Made by a program: the position numbers and the translations under genes
Shown here: piece after piece, positions 7,166-14,857 of the stretch
Layout: every line of letters begins with the position of its first letter
Position numbering within the stretch: position 1 is the stretch's first letter
The notes under the pieces: generated by a model
The model's input: the letters and a program-made list of their open reading frames with translations, nothing else
What the model was told of the DNA's origin: nothing
Database searches by the model: none
Source of the DNA: Bacteroides neonati
Lineage (GTDB): Bacteria; Bacteroidota; Bacteroidia; Bacteroidales; Bacteroidaceae
NCBI RefSeq assembly: GCF_000499785.1
Contig: NZ_HG726023.1
Location: 2,534-66,533 of the forward strand
Direction of reading: 5' to 3'
DNA length: 64,000 nucleotides

Positions 7166-7280
7166 GAAGCTTTTTGCAAAGCAAAAGCAAAGCAATGTAA
7201 ACACGTCGATTTAAAACCTTATTCTCTTCATATTCTCTGAAACGCTTTATTCATCGGACTTTGCGAAGCTTTTCATAATG
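7166..7280 (+). repeat. GAAGCTTTT-type repeats near phage end
   Basis: Related motifs appear at 7166-7175 (GAAGCTTTTT), 7239-7254 (GAAACGCTTTATTCAT) and 7265-7280 (GAAGCTTTTCATAATG). The last two are 26 bases apart and finish about 30 bases from the nrfA junction. They are candidate transposase end-binding sites; similarity is short and the assignment is tentative. Confidence 0.3.
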
Positions 7281-7311
7281 TCATAGTTTACACAATTCGT
7301 TCTATCCCCCA

Positions 7312-7914
7312 TACGTGTCGTGTGCCGACTGTCACATGCCTTATAAAAGCGAAGGAGGAATGAAATTCAGCGATCATCATATACAGAGCCCGTTGGCAAT
7401 GATCGATCGCACCTGCCAGGTTTGCCACCGCGAGAGTGAGGAGACACTTCGCAATAATGTGTACGAACGGCAGCGGAAGGCGAACGAAATTCGCAATCGT
7501 CTTGAACAAGAATTGGCAAAAGTTCATATAGAAGCGAAGTATGCTTGGGAGAAGGGGGCTACCGAGGCGCAAATGCAGGAAGCACTCAAACTAATCCGCC
7601 AGGCACAATGGCGATGGGATTTTGCAGTAGCCTCACACGGTGCTTCGTTTCATGCACCCCAAGAGATTCAGCGTATTTTAGGGCATGGGCTCGACAAGGC
7701 TATGCAGGCCCGCTTAACAGTCTCTAAAGTATTAGCCAAAAACGGCTTTGTGGGCGAAGTACCCATGCCCGATATTTCCACCAAAGAGAAAGCACAGAAA
7801 TATATCGGTTTGGATATGAAGACAGAACACGAAAATAAAGAGAAATTCCTTAAAACAATCGTACCTCGGTGGCTTGAAAAAGCGAAAGCCAACGGGCGGT
7901 TAGTAACTACTTAA
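7312..7914 (+). pseudogene. nrfA: Cytochrome c nitrite reductase, 3' fragment cut by prophage
   Basis: About 200 residues of the C-terminal part of NrfA, the periplasmic pentahaem enzyme that reduces nitrite to ammonium. Two CxxCH haem sites are present (CADCH near the start, then CQVCH), with the conserved SDHHIQSPL between them and WRWDFAVASHGASFHAP further on. The active-site CxxCK haem, two other haem sites and the signal peptide are missing. The match to NrfA starts at VSCADCH, immediately after the phage terminus. A GTG at 7315 could be read as a start, but a product would lack the catalytic haem. The 5' part should be at the other phage end. Confidence 0.88.
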
Positions 7915-7924
7915 CGCTGACTGG

Positions 7925-9172
7925 ATGATGTGGAAAAATCCCTGGGGATATAAAGAAGGCTTCATAATCTGTGGCGGGCTCTTAACGGTTGGAGCATTGT
8001 GGCAATTAATCATTGGCAGCTGTTCACTTACGTTTTTATCATACCCCGTCAATGTAGTCTCTCTATTGGTTTATGTGGCAGTGCTGGTGATTGTTTACGT
8101 TTTTTTTCGTAAACGAACGCTTATTCGTTGGATGAGTAGCTATTTTGCTGCGGTAACAGGAATGATTGCACTGACTGTACTGGTCGTTTTGATGGGGCTG
8201 ATTCGTCAGCTGCCATCAAGCCACCTATTGCAGGCTGACACGAGCAATGGGTTGGGGTTTTCGTATATGCTTTCTTCCTGTCCATTTGTGTTGCTGTTCT
8301 TTTGGTTTATTACGCTGTTGGGGATGACCATCCTTCGCCGTTTGATGCATGTGCGTTGGTGGGATATTCCATTTTTATGCAATCATCTCGGATTGTTTAT
8401 TGCCTTGATCGGTGCCATTCTGGGGAGTGCCGATATGCAGCGGCTGAAGATGACAACGCAGGTAGGGAAAGCCGAATGGCGTGCAATGAATGAGTATAAG
8501 GAGGTAGTCGAGCTACCTTTGGCGGTTGAGCTACGTGACTTTATGATAGAGGAGTATCCTCCTAAATTGATGTTGATTGATAATGAAACGGGGCGGATTG
8601 TTCCGCAAGGCAGACCCGTCAGCCTGTTCTTGGAAGAAGAGTTTGACCGGGGAGCATTGCTTGATTGGCAGGTGGAACTGATTGAGCGGCTTCCGGAAGC
8701 GGCAAGTGTAGCGACCGAAGATACGGTAAAGTTTGTAGCTTTTCATTCTACCGGTGCTACTTATGCTGTTTACGTAAAGGCTCTGAATGTAAGAACGAAT
8801 GAGCGTCGCGAAGGTTGGGTGAGTTGTGGCAGTTTTTTGTTTCCGTATAAAGCGTTACGGCTGAATCAGCATTTGAGCCTCATTATGCCCGATCGCGAGC
8901 CAAGGAAGTTTACTTCTGATGTAATCGTTTATACCGAATCCGGTTTTCGAAAGGAAGCGGTTATTGAGGTGAACCACCCACTCGAAATACAAGGGTGGAA
9001 GATCTACTTGTTGAGCTATGATGAAGAAAAGGGGCGATGGAGTGATACGAGTATTTTTGAATTAGTAAAAGATCCGTGGTTGCCAGTTGTTTATACGGGT
9101 ATCTGGATGATGATCGTAGGAGCTATTTGTATGTTTTCCTTGACACGTAAAAGAAAGGAGGAACTGGGATGA
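7925..9172 (+). CDS. ResB/CcsB-like cytochrome c biogenesis protein
   Basis: This 415-residue membrane protein has four hydrophobic segments in the first 175 residues, a soluble ResB-type domain (about 185-380, with PLEIQGWKIYLLSYDEEKG) and a final transmembrane helix. With CcsA it forms the system II haem delivery and ligation machinery on the periplasmic side. It lies 10 bases after nrfA and its stop overlaps the ccsA start (ATGA), so it is dedicated to NrfA maturation, like the split halves of NrfI. The prophage in nrfA should be polar on it unless a promoter lies at the phage end. Confidence 0.85.
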   Translation: MMWKNPWGYKEGFIICGGLLTVGALWQLIIGSCSLTFLSYPVNVVSLLVYVAVLVIVYVFFRKRTLIRWMSSYFAAVTGMIALTVLVVLMGLIRQLPSSHLLQADTSNGLGFSYMLSSCPFVLLFFWFITLLGMTILRRLMHVRWWDIPFLCNHLGLFIALIGAILGSADMQRLKMTTQVGKAEWRAMNEYKEVVELPLAVELRDFMIEEYPPKLMLIDNETGRIVPQGRPVSLFLEEEFDRGALLDWQVELIERLPEAASVATEDTVKFVAFHSTGATYAVYVKALNVRTNERREGWVSCGSFLFPYKALRLNQHLSLIMPDREPRKFTSDVIVYTESGFRKEAVIEVNHPLEIQGWKIYLLSYDEEKGRWSDTSIFELVKDPWLPVVYTGIWMMIVGAICMFSLTRKRKEELG

Positions 9173-9960
9173 GTTGGGATTTATTTGGCTGGTTTGCTAT
9201 AGTGGCTGTACTCTTTTGGGCAAGTGGAGCGGTTGTGGGATGGAAAGGAATACGTCCTATGGTCGCTGTTATATTAACATCGATCGGTTTAGCCGTTTTT
9301 TTCTACTTCATTCTGTGCATGTGGATTTCACTTGAGCGTCCACCTTTGCGAACCATGGGTGAGACTCGTTTATGGTACTCCTTTTTCTTGCCATTGGCTG
9401 GGCTTATTACCTATTTGCGTTGGCGTTATAAGTGGATTTTGGCTTTCAGCTCTTTGTTGTCGCTGGTATTTATTTGTATCAATATTTTTCGTCCCGAGAT
9501 TCATAATAAGACTTTGATGCCGGCTTTGCAGAGTCCTTGGTTTGCTCCTCATGTTATTGTGTATATGTTTGCCTACGCTATGTTGGGTGCAGCTTTTGTA
9601 ATGGCTGTTTATCTGCTTTGGTTTAAACGGTCCGGGATTGATGAACGAGAGATGAAGCTTTGTGATAATCTGGTCAATGTGGGATTATCTTTTCTTACAC
9701 TGGGTATGCTCTTTGGAGCCTTGTGGGCGAAAGAGGCTTGGGGACATTATTGGAGTTGGGACCCCAAAGAGACATGGGCTGCAGCCACTTGGATCGGTTA
9801 CTTATGCTATATTCATTTTCGTATTCAAAGTAGGTATAGCTACCGCAAGGCACTAACCGGGTTATTGGTCTGCTTTTTACTTTTGCAAATGTGCTGGTAT
9901 GGTATCAATTATTTGCCATCGGCACAAGGAGTAAGTATACATACTTATAATTTAAATTAA
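9169..9960 (+). CDS. ccsA: CcsA/ResC-like haem handling protein
   Basis: This is a 263-residue polytopic membrane protein of the cytochrome c assembly family. The haem-binding tryptophan-rich signature WGHYWSWDPKETWA lies at about residues 189-202, flanked by conserved histidines in transmembrane segments. It partners the ResB-like protein encoded just upstream (4-bp overlap) to attach haem to CxxCH sites of NrfH/NrfA. The length and motif are typical of the family. Confidence 0.92.
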   Translation: MSWDLFGWFAIVAVLFWASGAVVGWKGIRPMVAVILTSIGLAVFFYFILCMWISLERPPLRTMGETRLWYSFFLPLAGLITYLRWRYKWILAFSSLLSLVFICINIFRPEIHNKTLMPALQSPWFAPHVIVYMFAYAMLGAAFVMAVYLLWFKRSGIDEREMKLCDNLVNVGLSFLTLGMLFGALWAKEAWGHYWSWDPKETWAAATWIGYLCYIHFRIQSRYSYRKALTGLLVCFLLLQMCWYGINYLPSAQGVSIHTYNLN

Positions 9961-9967
9961 CACACGT

Positions 9968-11260
9968 ATGAGACAAACTATTTTATTCGCAACACTGGGT
10001 TCTCTCTTTTCTATACTATCTCTGAATGCTCAGAATGGACAAAATACGTTCACGATAGACACTCAGTTACGCTCTCGGGCAGAGTATAGAAATGGAGCAT
10101 TGTCACCCCGTTCTGAGGGAGATCATCCGGCCTTTTTTATCAATAATCGTGCCCGCTTCTCCTTGGGCTATCAGCGAGAGAGGTTGCAGATGAAACTTTC
10201 GGCTCAGCATGTGGGTGTATGGGGGCAAGATCCGCAGATTGATCGAAATGGGCGGTTTGCTCTCAATGAGGCGTGGGCAAAGATCGATTTGGGAAAAGGT
10301 TTGTTTGCCCAGCTTGGACGTCAGCCTTTGGTATACGATGACGAACGTTTATTGGGGAGCTTGGACTGGAATGTAGCAGGTCGTTTTCATGATGCTTTGA
10401 AGCTGGGATACAAACGAGAGCAACATCAGGTACATCTTGTCTTAGCTTTTAATCAGAATGATGAGAAAGTGAAAGAAACTTATTATGCAGTTGGTGGACA
10501 ACCCTACAAAACGATGCAAACCTTGTGGTACAACGGACAGTACGGAACGCACCTGAATGCTTCCATATTATTTATGAATATAGGACTGGAAACAGGTGAA
10601 CCCGGTACGGATACAAAGAAGCAAAGGGGGAAAACTACGTATATGCAAACAGCAGGTACTTATATTACTTATACCTCCGGAAAGTGGTTGTTGTCTGGTA
10701 GCGGTTATTATCAGTTTGGTAAGAAGAGGGTTGGCCGGATAGACGAACCTCGAACGGTATCTGCTTATATGTTGGGCTTAAAGGCGGATTATGAAATTAA
10801 TCGCCAATGGAGTGTTTCGTTATTGAGCGATTATCTGAGCGGTGATCCGGACAGTGAAAAAGTCACAACGTTCGATCCACTTTACGGTACGCATCATAAA
10901 TTCTATGGGGGTATGGATTATTTTTATGCTTCGGCATACAACAAGGGTTTGTGGGATAAACAGTTAGGGTTGACTTTTAGACCGAAAGCTTCTTTGGTTT
11001 GCAGTTTGAATTACCATCACTTTTCAACGACCTATGATGTGAAGGCTGTGGATCGGTCGGAGGGTAGAAGTATTGGTTCTGAGATCGATTTACAGACAGA
11101 CTATACGATTGCGAAAGATGTGAAGATAACACTTGGGTATTCAATAATGCTCGGAACAAAATACATGGATGCAATAAAAGGAGGTAACCACAATGCGTGG
11201 CAAGATTGGGGATGGCTCTCAATTAATATAAATCCACGTATATTATTTGCAAAATGGTAG
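9968..11260 (+). CDS. Alginate-export-type outer membrane barrel
   Basis: This 430-residue protein has a Sec signal peptide (about 1-21, ending LSLNAQ), followed by alternating amphipathic strands and aromatic girdles typical of an outer-membrane beta barrel. It matches the alginate_exp family in its N-terminal pattern (RSRAEYRNG, FFINNRARFSLGYQ, KIDLGKGLFAQLGRQPLVYDDERL). It starts seven bases after ccsA, so it belongs to the nrf operon. Real alginate export is unlikely here; it may let small anions such as nitrite cross the outer membrane. The substrate is inferred. Confidence 0.75.
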   Translation: MRQTILFATLGSLFSILSLNAQNGQNTFTIDTQLRSRAEYRNGALSPRSEGDHPAFFINNRARFSLGYQRERLQMKLSAQHVGVWGQDPQIDRNGRFALNEAWAKIDLGKGLFAQLGRQPLVYDDERLLGSLDWNVAGRFHDALKLGYKREQHQVHLVLAFNQNDEKVKETYYAVGGQPYKTMQTLWYNGQYGTHLNASILFMNIGLETGEPGTDTKKQRGKTTYMQTAGTYITYTSGKWLLSGSGYYQFGKKRVGRIDEPRTVSAYMLGLKADYEINRQWSVSLLSDYLSGDPDSEKVTTFDPLYGTHHKFYGGMDYFYASAYNKGLWDKQLGLTFRPKASLVCSLNYHHFSTTYDVKAVDRSEGRSIGSEIDLQTDYTIAKDVKITLGYSIMLGTKYMDAIKGGNHNAWQDWGWLSININPRILFAKW

Positions 11261-11280
11261 TTAGTTTTCCATAAAAATAC

Positions 11281-11288
11281 TATTTTTG
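11281..11288 (+). promoter_or_regulatory. -7 element TATTTTTG before Crp/Fnr gene
   Basis: TATTTTTG fits TAnnTTTG and lies 24 bases before the GTG start at 11313. It would let the regulator be transcribed independently of the interrupted nrf operon. No clear -33 element is seen. Confidence 0.4.
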
Positions 11289-11312
11289 CTTTTATACTAA
11301 TAAGAACACATT

Positions 11313-11999
11313 GTGGTAAAAATCGAGTTTACAGATGATTACAAGGAATTACTTTTGCAGATACCGCTGTTTTGCCAGTTGGATAGCAACTTAAAGCGCC
11401 GTTTACTAAAGGAGTTAGCGTTTGTATTATATGAGATACCTCGAAAAAAAGTAGTATTGCAACAAGATACTATTTGTCATCACTTGTATGTATTGCTGAG
11501 AGGAGAGTTATCAGTCGATATTATTGATGTGGCAGGCAATTTGATTAAAGTGGAAGAGATTATCGCTCCCCGCACATTTGCGACGCCTCACTTGTTCGGA
11601 ACGAATACCTTATTGCCGGCTACTTTTACTGCTAGTAAAGATTCTGTATTACTTATGGCAACAAAGGCTTCTGTATTTAAGCTGATTAGTTCCGAACCAC
11701 AACTGTTGCATAGCTTTTTGTGTGTGGCAGGCAATTGTAACAAATGTACGGTTGTTCGGCTCAGAATTTTATCTTACCGATCTTTGCGTAGTCGTTTTGT
11801 TTATTATTTGATGGAGCATCGTACATCGCCTACATCGGCACTTTTGGAGCACAATCAGGTGCAACTTGCCGATTATATGGCAGTTACCAGACCAGCCTTA
11901 TCGAAAGAAATCAATAAAATGGTAAAAGAAGGATTGATCGAAGTTAACAAGAAAGTCGTGACACTTTTGAGTGTGCAAGCCTTGAAAGAGTACATCTAA
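11313..11999 (+). CDS. Crp/Fnr-family transcriptional regulator
   Basis: This 228-residue protein has an N-terminal cyclic-nucleotide-binding-type beta-roll (about 15-140) and a C-terminal winged helix (about 155-220). The recognition region is QLADYMAVTRPALSKEINKMVKEGLIEV. It contains a CNKC pair (about residues 149-152) but lacks the N-terminal cysteine cluster of classical FNR, so a 4Fe-4S sensor is not evident; haem-based NO sensing, as in HcpR-like proteins, is possible. The start is GTG; no in-frame ATG exists nearby. Position after the nrf genes suggests it controls nitrite/NO response, which is inference. Confidence 0.85.
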   Translation: MVKIEFTDDYKELLLQIPLFCQLDSNLKRRLLKELAFVLYEIPRKKVVLQQDTICHHLYVLLRGELSVDIIDVAGNLIKVEEIIAPRTFATPHLFGTNTLLPATFTASKDSVLLMATKASVFKLISSEPQLLHSFLCVAGNCNKCTVVRLRILSYRSLRSRFVYYLMEHRTSPTSALLEHNQVQLADYMAVTRPALSKEINKMVKEGLIEVNKKVVTLLSVQALKEYI

Positions 12000-12043
12000 A
12001 TATCTACAAAGAACAGTCATGAATCATGTAACTGTTTCGTTTT

Positions 12044-12088
12044 AAGGCAATAGAACTGCTATTTTTAAGTGATCAGTTCTATTGCCTT
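12044..12088. terminator. Bidirectional terminator between crp and lutC
   Basis: AAGGCAATAGAACTG (12044-12058) pairs perfectly with CAGTTCTATTGCCTT (12074-12088) around a 15-base loop, with T-rich sequence at both ends. It sits between convergent genes. Confidence 0.8.
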
Positions 12089-12116
12089 TGTATCTCCACT
12101 AAACTGACAGCAAAAC

Positions 12117-12698
12117 TTATATAAGCAATACCGTCACTCCCTTTGCTCCATGAGCTCCAATAACCAACGCTTGCTCAATGTCTGCTGTCTTCGATGGTCC
12201 CGAAATAAAGACACCGAAGTCGTAGCTATGATTGTTTATTCGTGAGTAGGCTTCATGCATATTGTTGACCAACTCGCTCTTTCTCAATAGAATCACCAGA
12301 TTTTCGGAGATGAAATAGAGAGCTCTCTGTTTGATGTTCTGTTCGATCCAGATAGCCCCATTCTCGGCAACACCGAATACCCCTTCGATGACTGCCAGAT
12401 CGGTTCCGTCTAGTTCGGCCGGATTGTCCGTGTCGTTGGGGTTGAAAGTGGCGCAAGTAATTTGAGGCAGTACCGAGCCGATGCGTTTGGCATTGGGATA
12501 CAGCTTTTGTATTATTTCATTGAGGTCTTCATTCTCTTTCACCACAAGAGCATCTCCTCCTACTAGTTTCATTATTTGAATGAATTGATCCGTTCGATCC
12601 GAATAAACCGTTCCATGAATGGCTTTTAAATCGGGCATAGGGTGCGTTGTCAGCGTATGTCCCTTGATGCGCTGCAATATTTGTTCTTTACTACTCAT
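12117..12698 (-). CDS. lutC: Lactate utilisation protein LutC
   Basis: This 193-residue protein has the LUD/DUF162 fold: MSSKEQILQRIKG start, then LAVIEGVFGVAENGAIWIEQ and the C-terminal FISGPSKTADIEQALVIGAHGAKGVTVLLI, all hallmark LutC/YkgG motifs. With LutA and LutB it forms the iron-sulfur enzyme that oxidises L-lactate to pyruvate. Its start overlaps lutB by eight bases. It is the last gene of lldP-lutA-lutB-lutC and is followed by a terminator hairpin. Confidence 0.93.
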   Translation of the reverse strand: MSSKEQILQRIKGHTLTTHPMPDLKAIHGTVYSDRTDQFIQIMKLVGGDALVVKENEDLNEIIQKLYPNAKRIGSVLPQITCATFNPNDTDNPAELDGTDLAVIEGVFGVAENGAIWIEQNIKQRALYFISENLVILLRKSELVNNMHEAYSRINNHSYDFGVFISGPSKTADIEQALVIGAHGAKGVTVLLI

Positions 12699-14079
12699 CG
12701 TGATCTGCTTTTGAGGTTAGTTTGTTCTTTTTCCACATCTCATTGAAGGACTCATTACTGAATTCCGGAAGTTCGCGTCCCTCTCCCCACGTATTGAGGT
12801 GGTTGTATTTCATAAAATGGGGAAGATGGTTGGCAATGGGAGCCATCCGGACAGCCGAATTAAAGAGCTTGGGGCGTTCCATTAAGTATTGCATACCATC
12901 GGACATCGCCTTTTTGGTTTTATTGGCTCGTCCTATGCGAAGTAAGTCTTGCCGCCACAAGTAGATTTGTTCGGCAAGGTCGACTTTGGCCGGACATACA
13001 AACGAGCAGGAGTGGCATAGGGAGCAAGCGGATACGTTGTCGAAATATTTCTGTTCCGACTTGAGCATACCTAAGTTAATGCCGATGGGCCCCGGAATGA
13101 AATAAGTATAAGAGTATCCACCGCTGCGGCGATAAACCGGACAGGTATTCATACAAGCTCCGCAGCGAATGCAGTTCAGCGTTTTTATGTGTTCCGGCTT
13201 TGCCAGAATATCGCTTCTGCCGTTGTCTACGATTATGATATGAAACTCTCCTCCTTTGCGTGGCTTGCGATAGTGGGAGGTATAGGTCGTGATGGGCTGT
13301 CCTGTAGCCGAACGAGCTAGTAGGCGGGTAAAAACACCTAACGACTCACGATTGGGTACGATCTTCTCCAATCCCATTCCGGCAATCTGCAAGGTGGGTT
13401 GCGAGGTTCCCATGTCTGCATTGCCCTCGTTGGTACATACCACTACTTCGCCTGTCGAAGCTACGGCAAAGTTTACTCCGGTCATGGCCGCTTGTGCGTG
13501 GATGAACTTGTTGCGAAGGTCTTTACGGGCGGCATGAGTGAGGTAGGTCGGGTCTGAATTTCCTTTCTCTGTTCCCATCTTCTCTTCGAAAAGTGCTCCT
13601 ACTTGCTCTCTTTTGATATGTATGGCCGGAAGCACAATGTGGCTCGGAGGGAGGTTCATTAATTGCAGAATACGTTCGCCCAAGTCGCTTTCTACCACCT
13701 CTATTCCTTTACTTATTAAAAAGGGGTTCAGTTCGCACTCTTCGGCAAGCATCGATTTGCTTTTAATGAATCGTTTTACTTGGTGGCTATGCAGAATATC
13801 ATATACCGTCCGGTTAAACTCTTCAGCATCTTTTGCCCAATGAACGATGGCGCCATTGGCCAAGGCATGCTGTTCGAACTCTTGTAGCAGTTCGTGCAGG
13901 TGGCTGTTTGAATACAGTTTGATGTCGCGAGCCATATCTCTTAACTGCTCCCACTCGGGAAGTTGCTTGCTCATGCGGTCTCTTTTCTCCCGTACCTGCC
14001 AAAGAGTTTCGTCCTGCCACTCTTCTTGTTTCTTGTTTTGCAGAAACTTTGTTGCTGCGATGGAATGTTTCGTACTCAT
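12691..14079 (-). CDS. lutB: Lactate utilisation iron-sulfur protein LutB
   Basis: This 462-residue protein has an N-terminal LUD domain (about 60-300, with AVASTGEVVVCTNEGNADM) followed by two cysteine clusters for 4Fe-4S centres: CIRCGACMNTCP and CSLCHSCSFVCP (about 305-360). It is the electron-carrying subunit of the LutABC lactate oxidase. It overlaps lutA by four bases and lutC by eight, so the three are translationally coupled. Confidence 0.95.
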   Translation of the reverse strand: MSTKHSIAATKFLQNKKQEEWQDETLWQVREKRDRMSKQLPEWEQLRDMARDIKLYSNSHLHELLQEFEQHALANGAIVHWAKDAEEFNRTVYDILHSHQVKRFIKSKSMLAEECELNPFLISKGIEVVESDLGERILQLMNLPPSHIVLPAIHIKREQVGALFEEKMGTEKGNSDPTYLTHAARKDLRNKFIHAQAAMTGVNFAVASTGEVVVCTNEGNADMGTSQPTLQIAGMGLEKIVPNRESLGVFTRLLARSATGQPITTYTSHYRKPRKGGEFHIIIVDNGRSDILAKPEHIKTLNCIRCGACMNTCPVYRRSGGYSYTYFIPGPIGINLGMLKSEQKYFDNVSACSLCHSCSFVCPAKVDLAEQIYLWRQDLLRIGRANKTKKAMSDGMQYLMERPKLFNSAVRMAPIANHLPHFMKYNHLNTWGEGRELPEFSNESFNEMWKKNKLTSKADHDE

Positions 14080-14810
14080 AATTCTGAAGCTAATATTTCG
14101 GCAATATGGATCGTTTTAATCGGGCTCTTTTCTCGTTTAATGACTCCTTCGAGATGCATCAGGCACGAGCTGTCGGCACCAACAATGTATTCGGCTCCGG
14201 TTGCCAGGTGCCTTTTGACTTTGTCCTGCCCCATGCAAACAGAAACGGCGTCTTCTTCGATGGCAAACATTCCACCGAAACCGCAGCATTCGTCCGGTCG
14301 TTCGGGTTCTACAATTTCTATTCCTTCGACCAATGAAAGAAGGTCGCGTAGTTTCGAATAATAGGGAACGTTCATCTCGCTGGCCGAGGAGAGGTTCAAT
14401 AAGCGTACGCCGTGGCAACTGTTTTGTAAACTCACTTTGTGCGGAAACTTGGATTTCAGGCTGGTTGGTTTCACCACATCGTGGATGAACTCGCAGAGAT
14501 CGTATACTTTTTGGGCACTGCTGCATGTGTGTTGCTTTATCAGTCGTCCGTAATTATCGCGAACGAAAGCGACACAACTCGCTGACGGCCCCACAATGTA
14601 GTCGTACGTTTTGAACTTTGCTTCGAATTGCATTGCCAGTTTTTCCGCTTCGCTCTCGAACCCTGCGTTTGCCATCGGTTGTCCGCAGCAGGTTTGATCG
14701 ATCGGATAGTCTACATCCAGACCGAAGCTTTTCAATAGTTTATACGATGCAGCACCCACATGAGGATAAATTGCATTGATATAACACGGGATAAATAAGC
14801 CAATCGTCAT
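14076..14810 (-). CDS. lutA: Lactate utilisation protein LutA (CCG domains)
   Basis: This 244-residue protein has two cysteine-rich CCG domains: TCCGQPMAN near residue 40 and ECCGFGGMF near residue 175. These bind iron-sulfur or interact with the electron acceptor in LutABC, GlpC and heterodisulfide reductase families. It starts MTIGLFIPCYINAIYPHVG. It is the first lut gene after the permease gene (47 bp gap). Confidence 0.95.
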   Translation of the reverse strand: MTIGLFIPCYINAIYPHVGAASYKLLKSFGLDVDYPIDQTCCGQPMANAGFESEAEKLAMQFEAKFKTYDYIVGPSASCVAFVRDNYGRLIKQHTCSSAQKVYDLCEFIHDVVKPTSLKSKFPHKVSLQNSCHGVRLLNLSSASEMNVPYYSKLRDLLSLVEGIEIVEPERPDECCGFGGMFAIEEDAVSVCMGQDKVKRHLATGAEYIVGADSSCLMHLEGVIKREKSPIKTIHIAEILASEL

Positions 14811-14857
14811 AATTATATTAGTTTAATTTGTAGTAGAATCATCTGTTTGGTTTTCTG

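Larger units (their letters stand above)
1..7311 (-). mobile_element. Mu-like transposable prophage, early/repressor end
   Basis: The stretch carries, reading leftward, a Ner-like protein, small early genes, a MuA-type DDE transposase and a MuB-type ATPase. A repressor points the other way near the element's end. This is the early-region layout of Mu-like phages. Sequence to the right of about 7312 is the middle of a cytochrome c nitrite reductase gene, so the element has inserted into nrfA. A CA dinucleotide at 7310-7311 fits the TG...CA termini of Mu-like elements, but the exact junction is not proved because the other end is outside the window. Head, tail and lysis genes should lie to the left. 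Confidence 0.85.
6551..7311. other. Non-coding AT-rich phage terminus
   Basis: There are about 760 bases without a convincing gene between the YbjQ-like gene and the nrfA fragment. The stretch contains five copies of an 11-bp repeat (6761-6850), a long hairpin (6994-7036) and repeated GAAGCTTTT-like motifs near the end (7166-7280). Such content suits the transposase-binding and enhancer region of a Mu-like element end. Confidence 0.6.

Noticed and set aside
1-7311. A diversity-generating retroelement, known from some transposable Bacteroides phages
   Set aside because: No reverse transcriptase or template/variable repeat pair is visible here; it could lie in the part outside the window, but nothing supports it.
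7315-7914. Reading the nrfA fragment as an intact small cytochrome
   Set aside because: Homology to NrfA starts abruptly at the phage junction with no signal peptide or active-site haem; it is a truncated gene.
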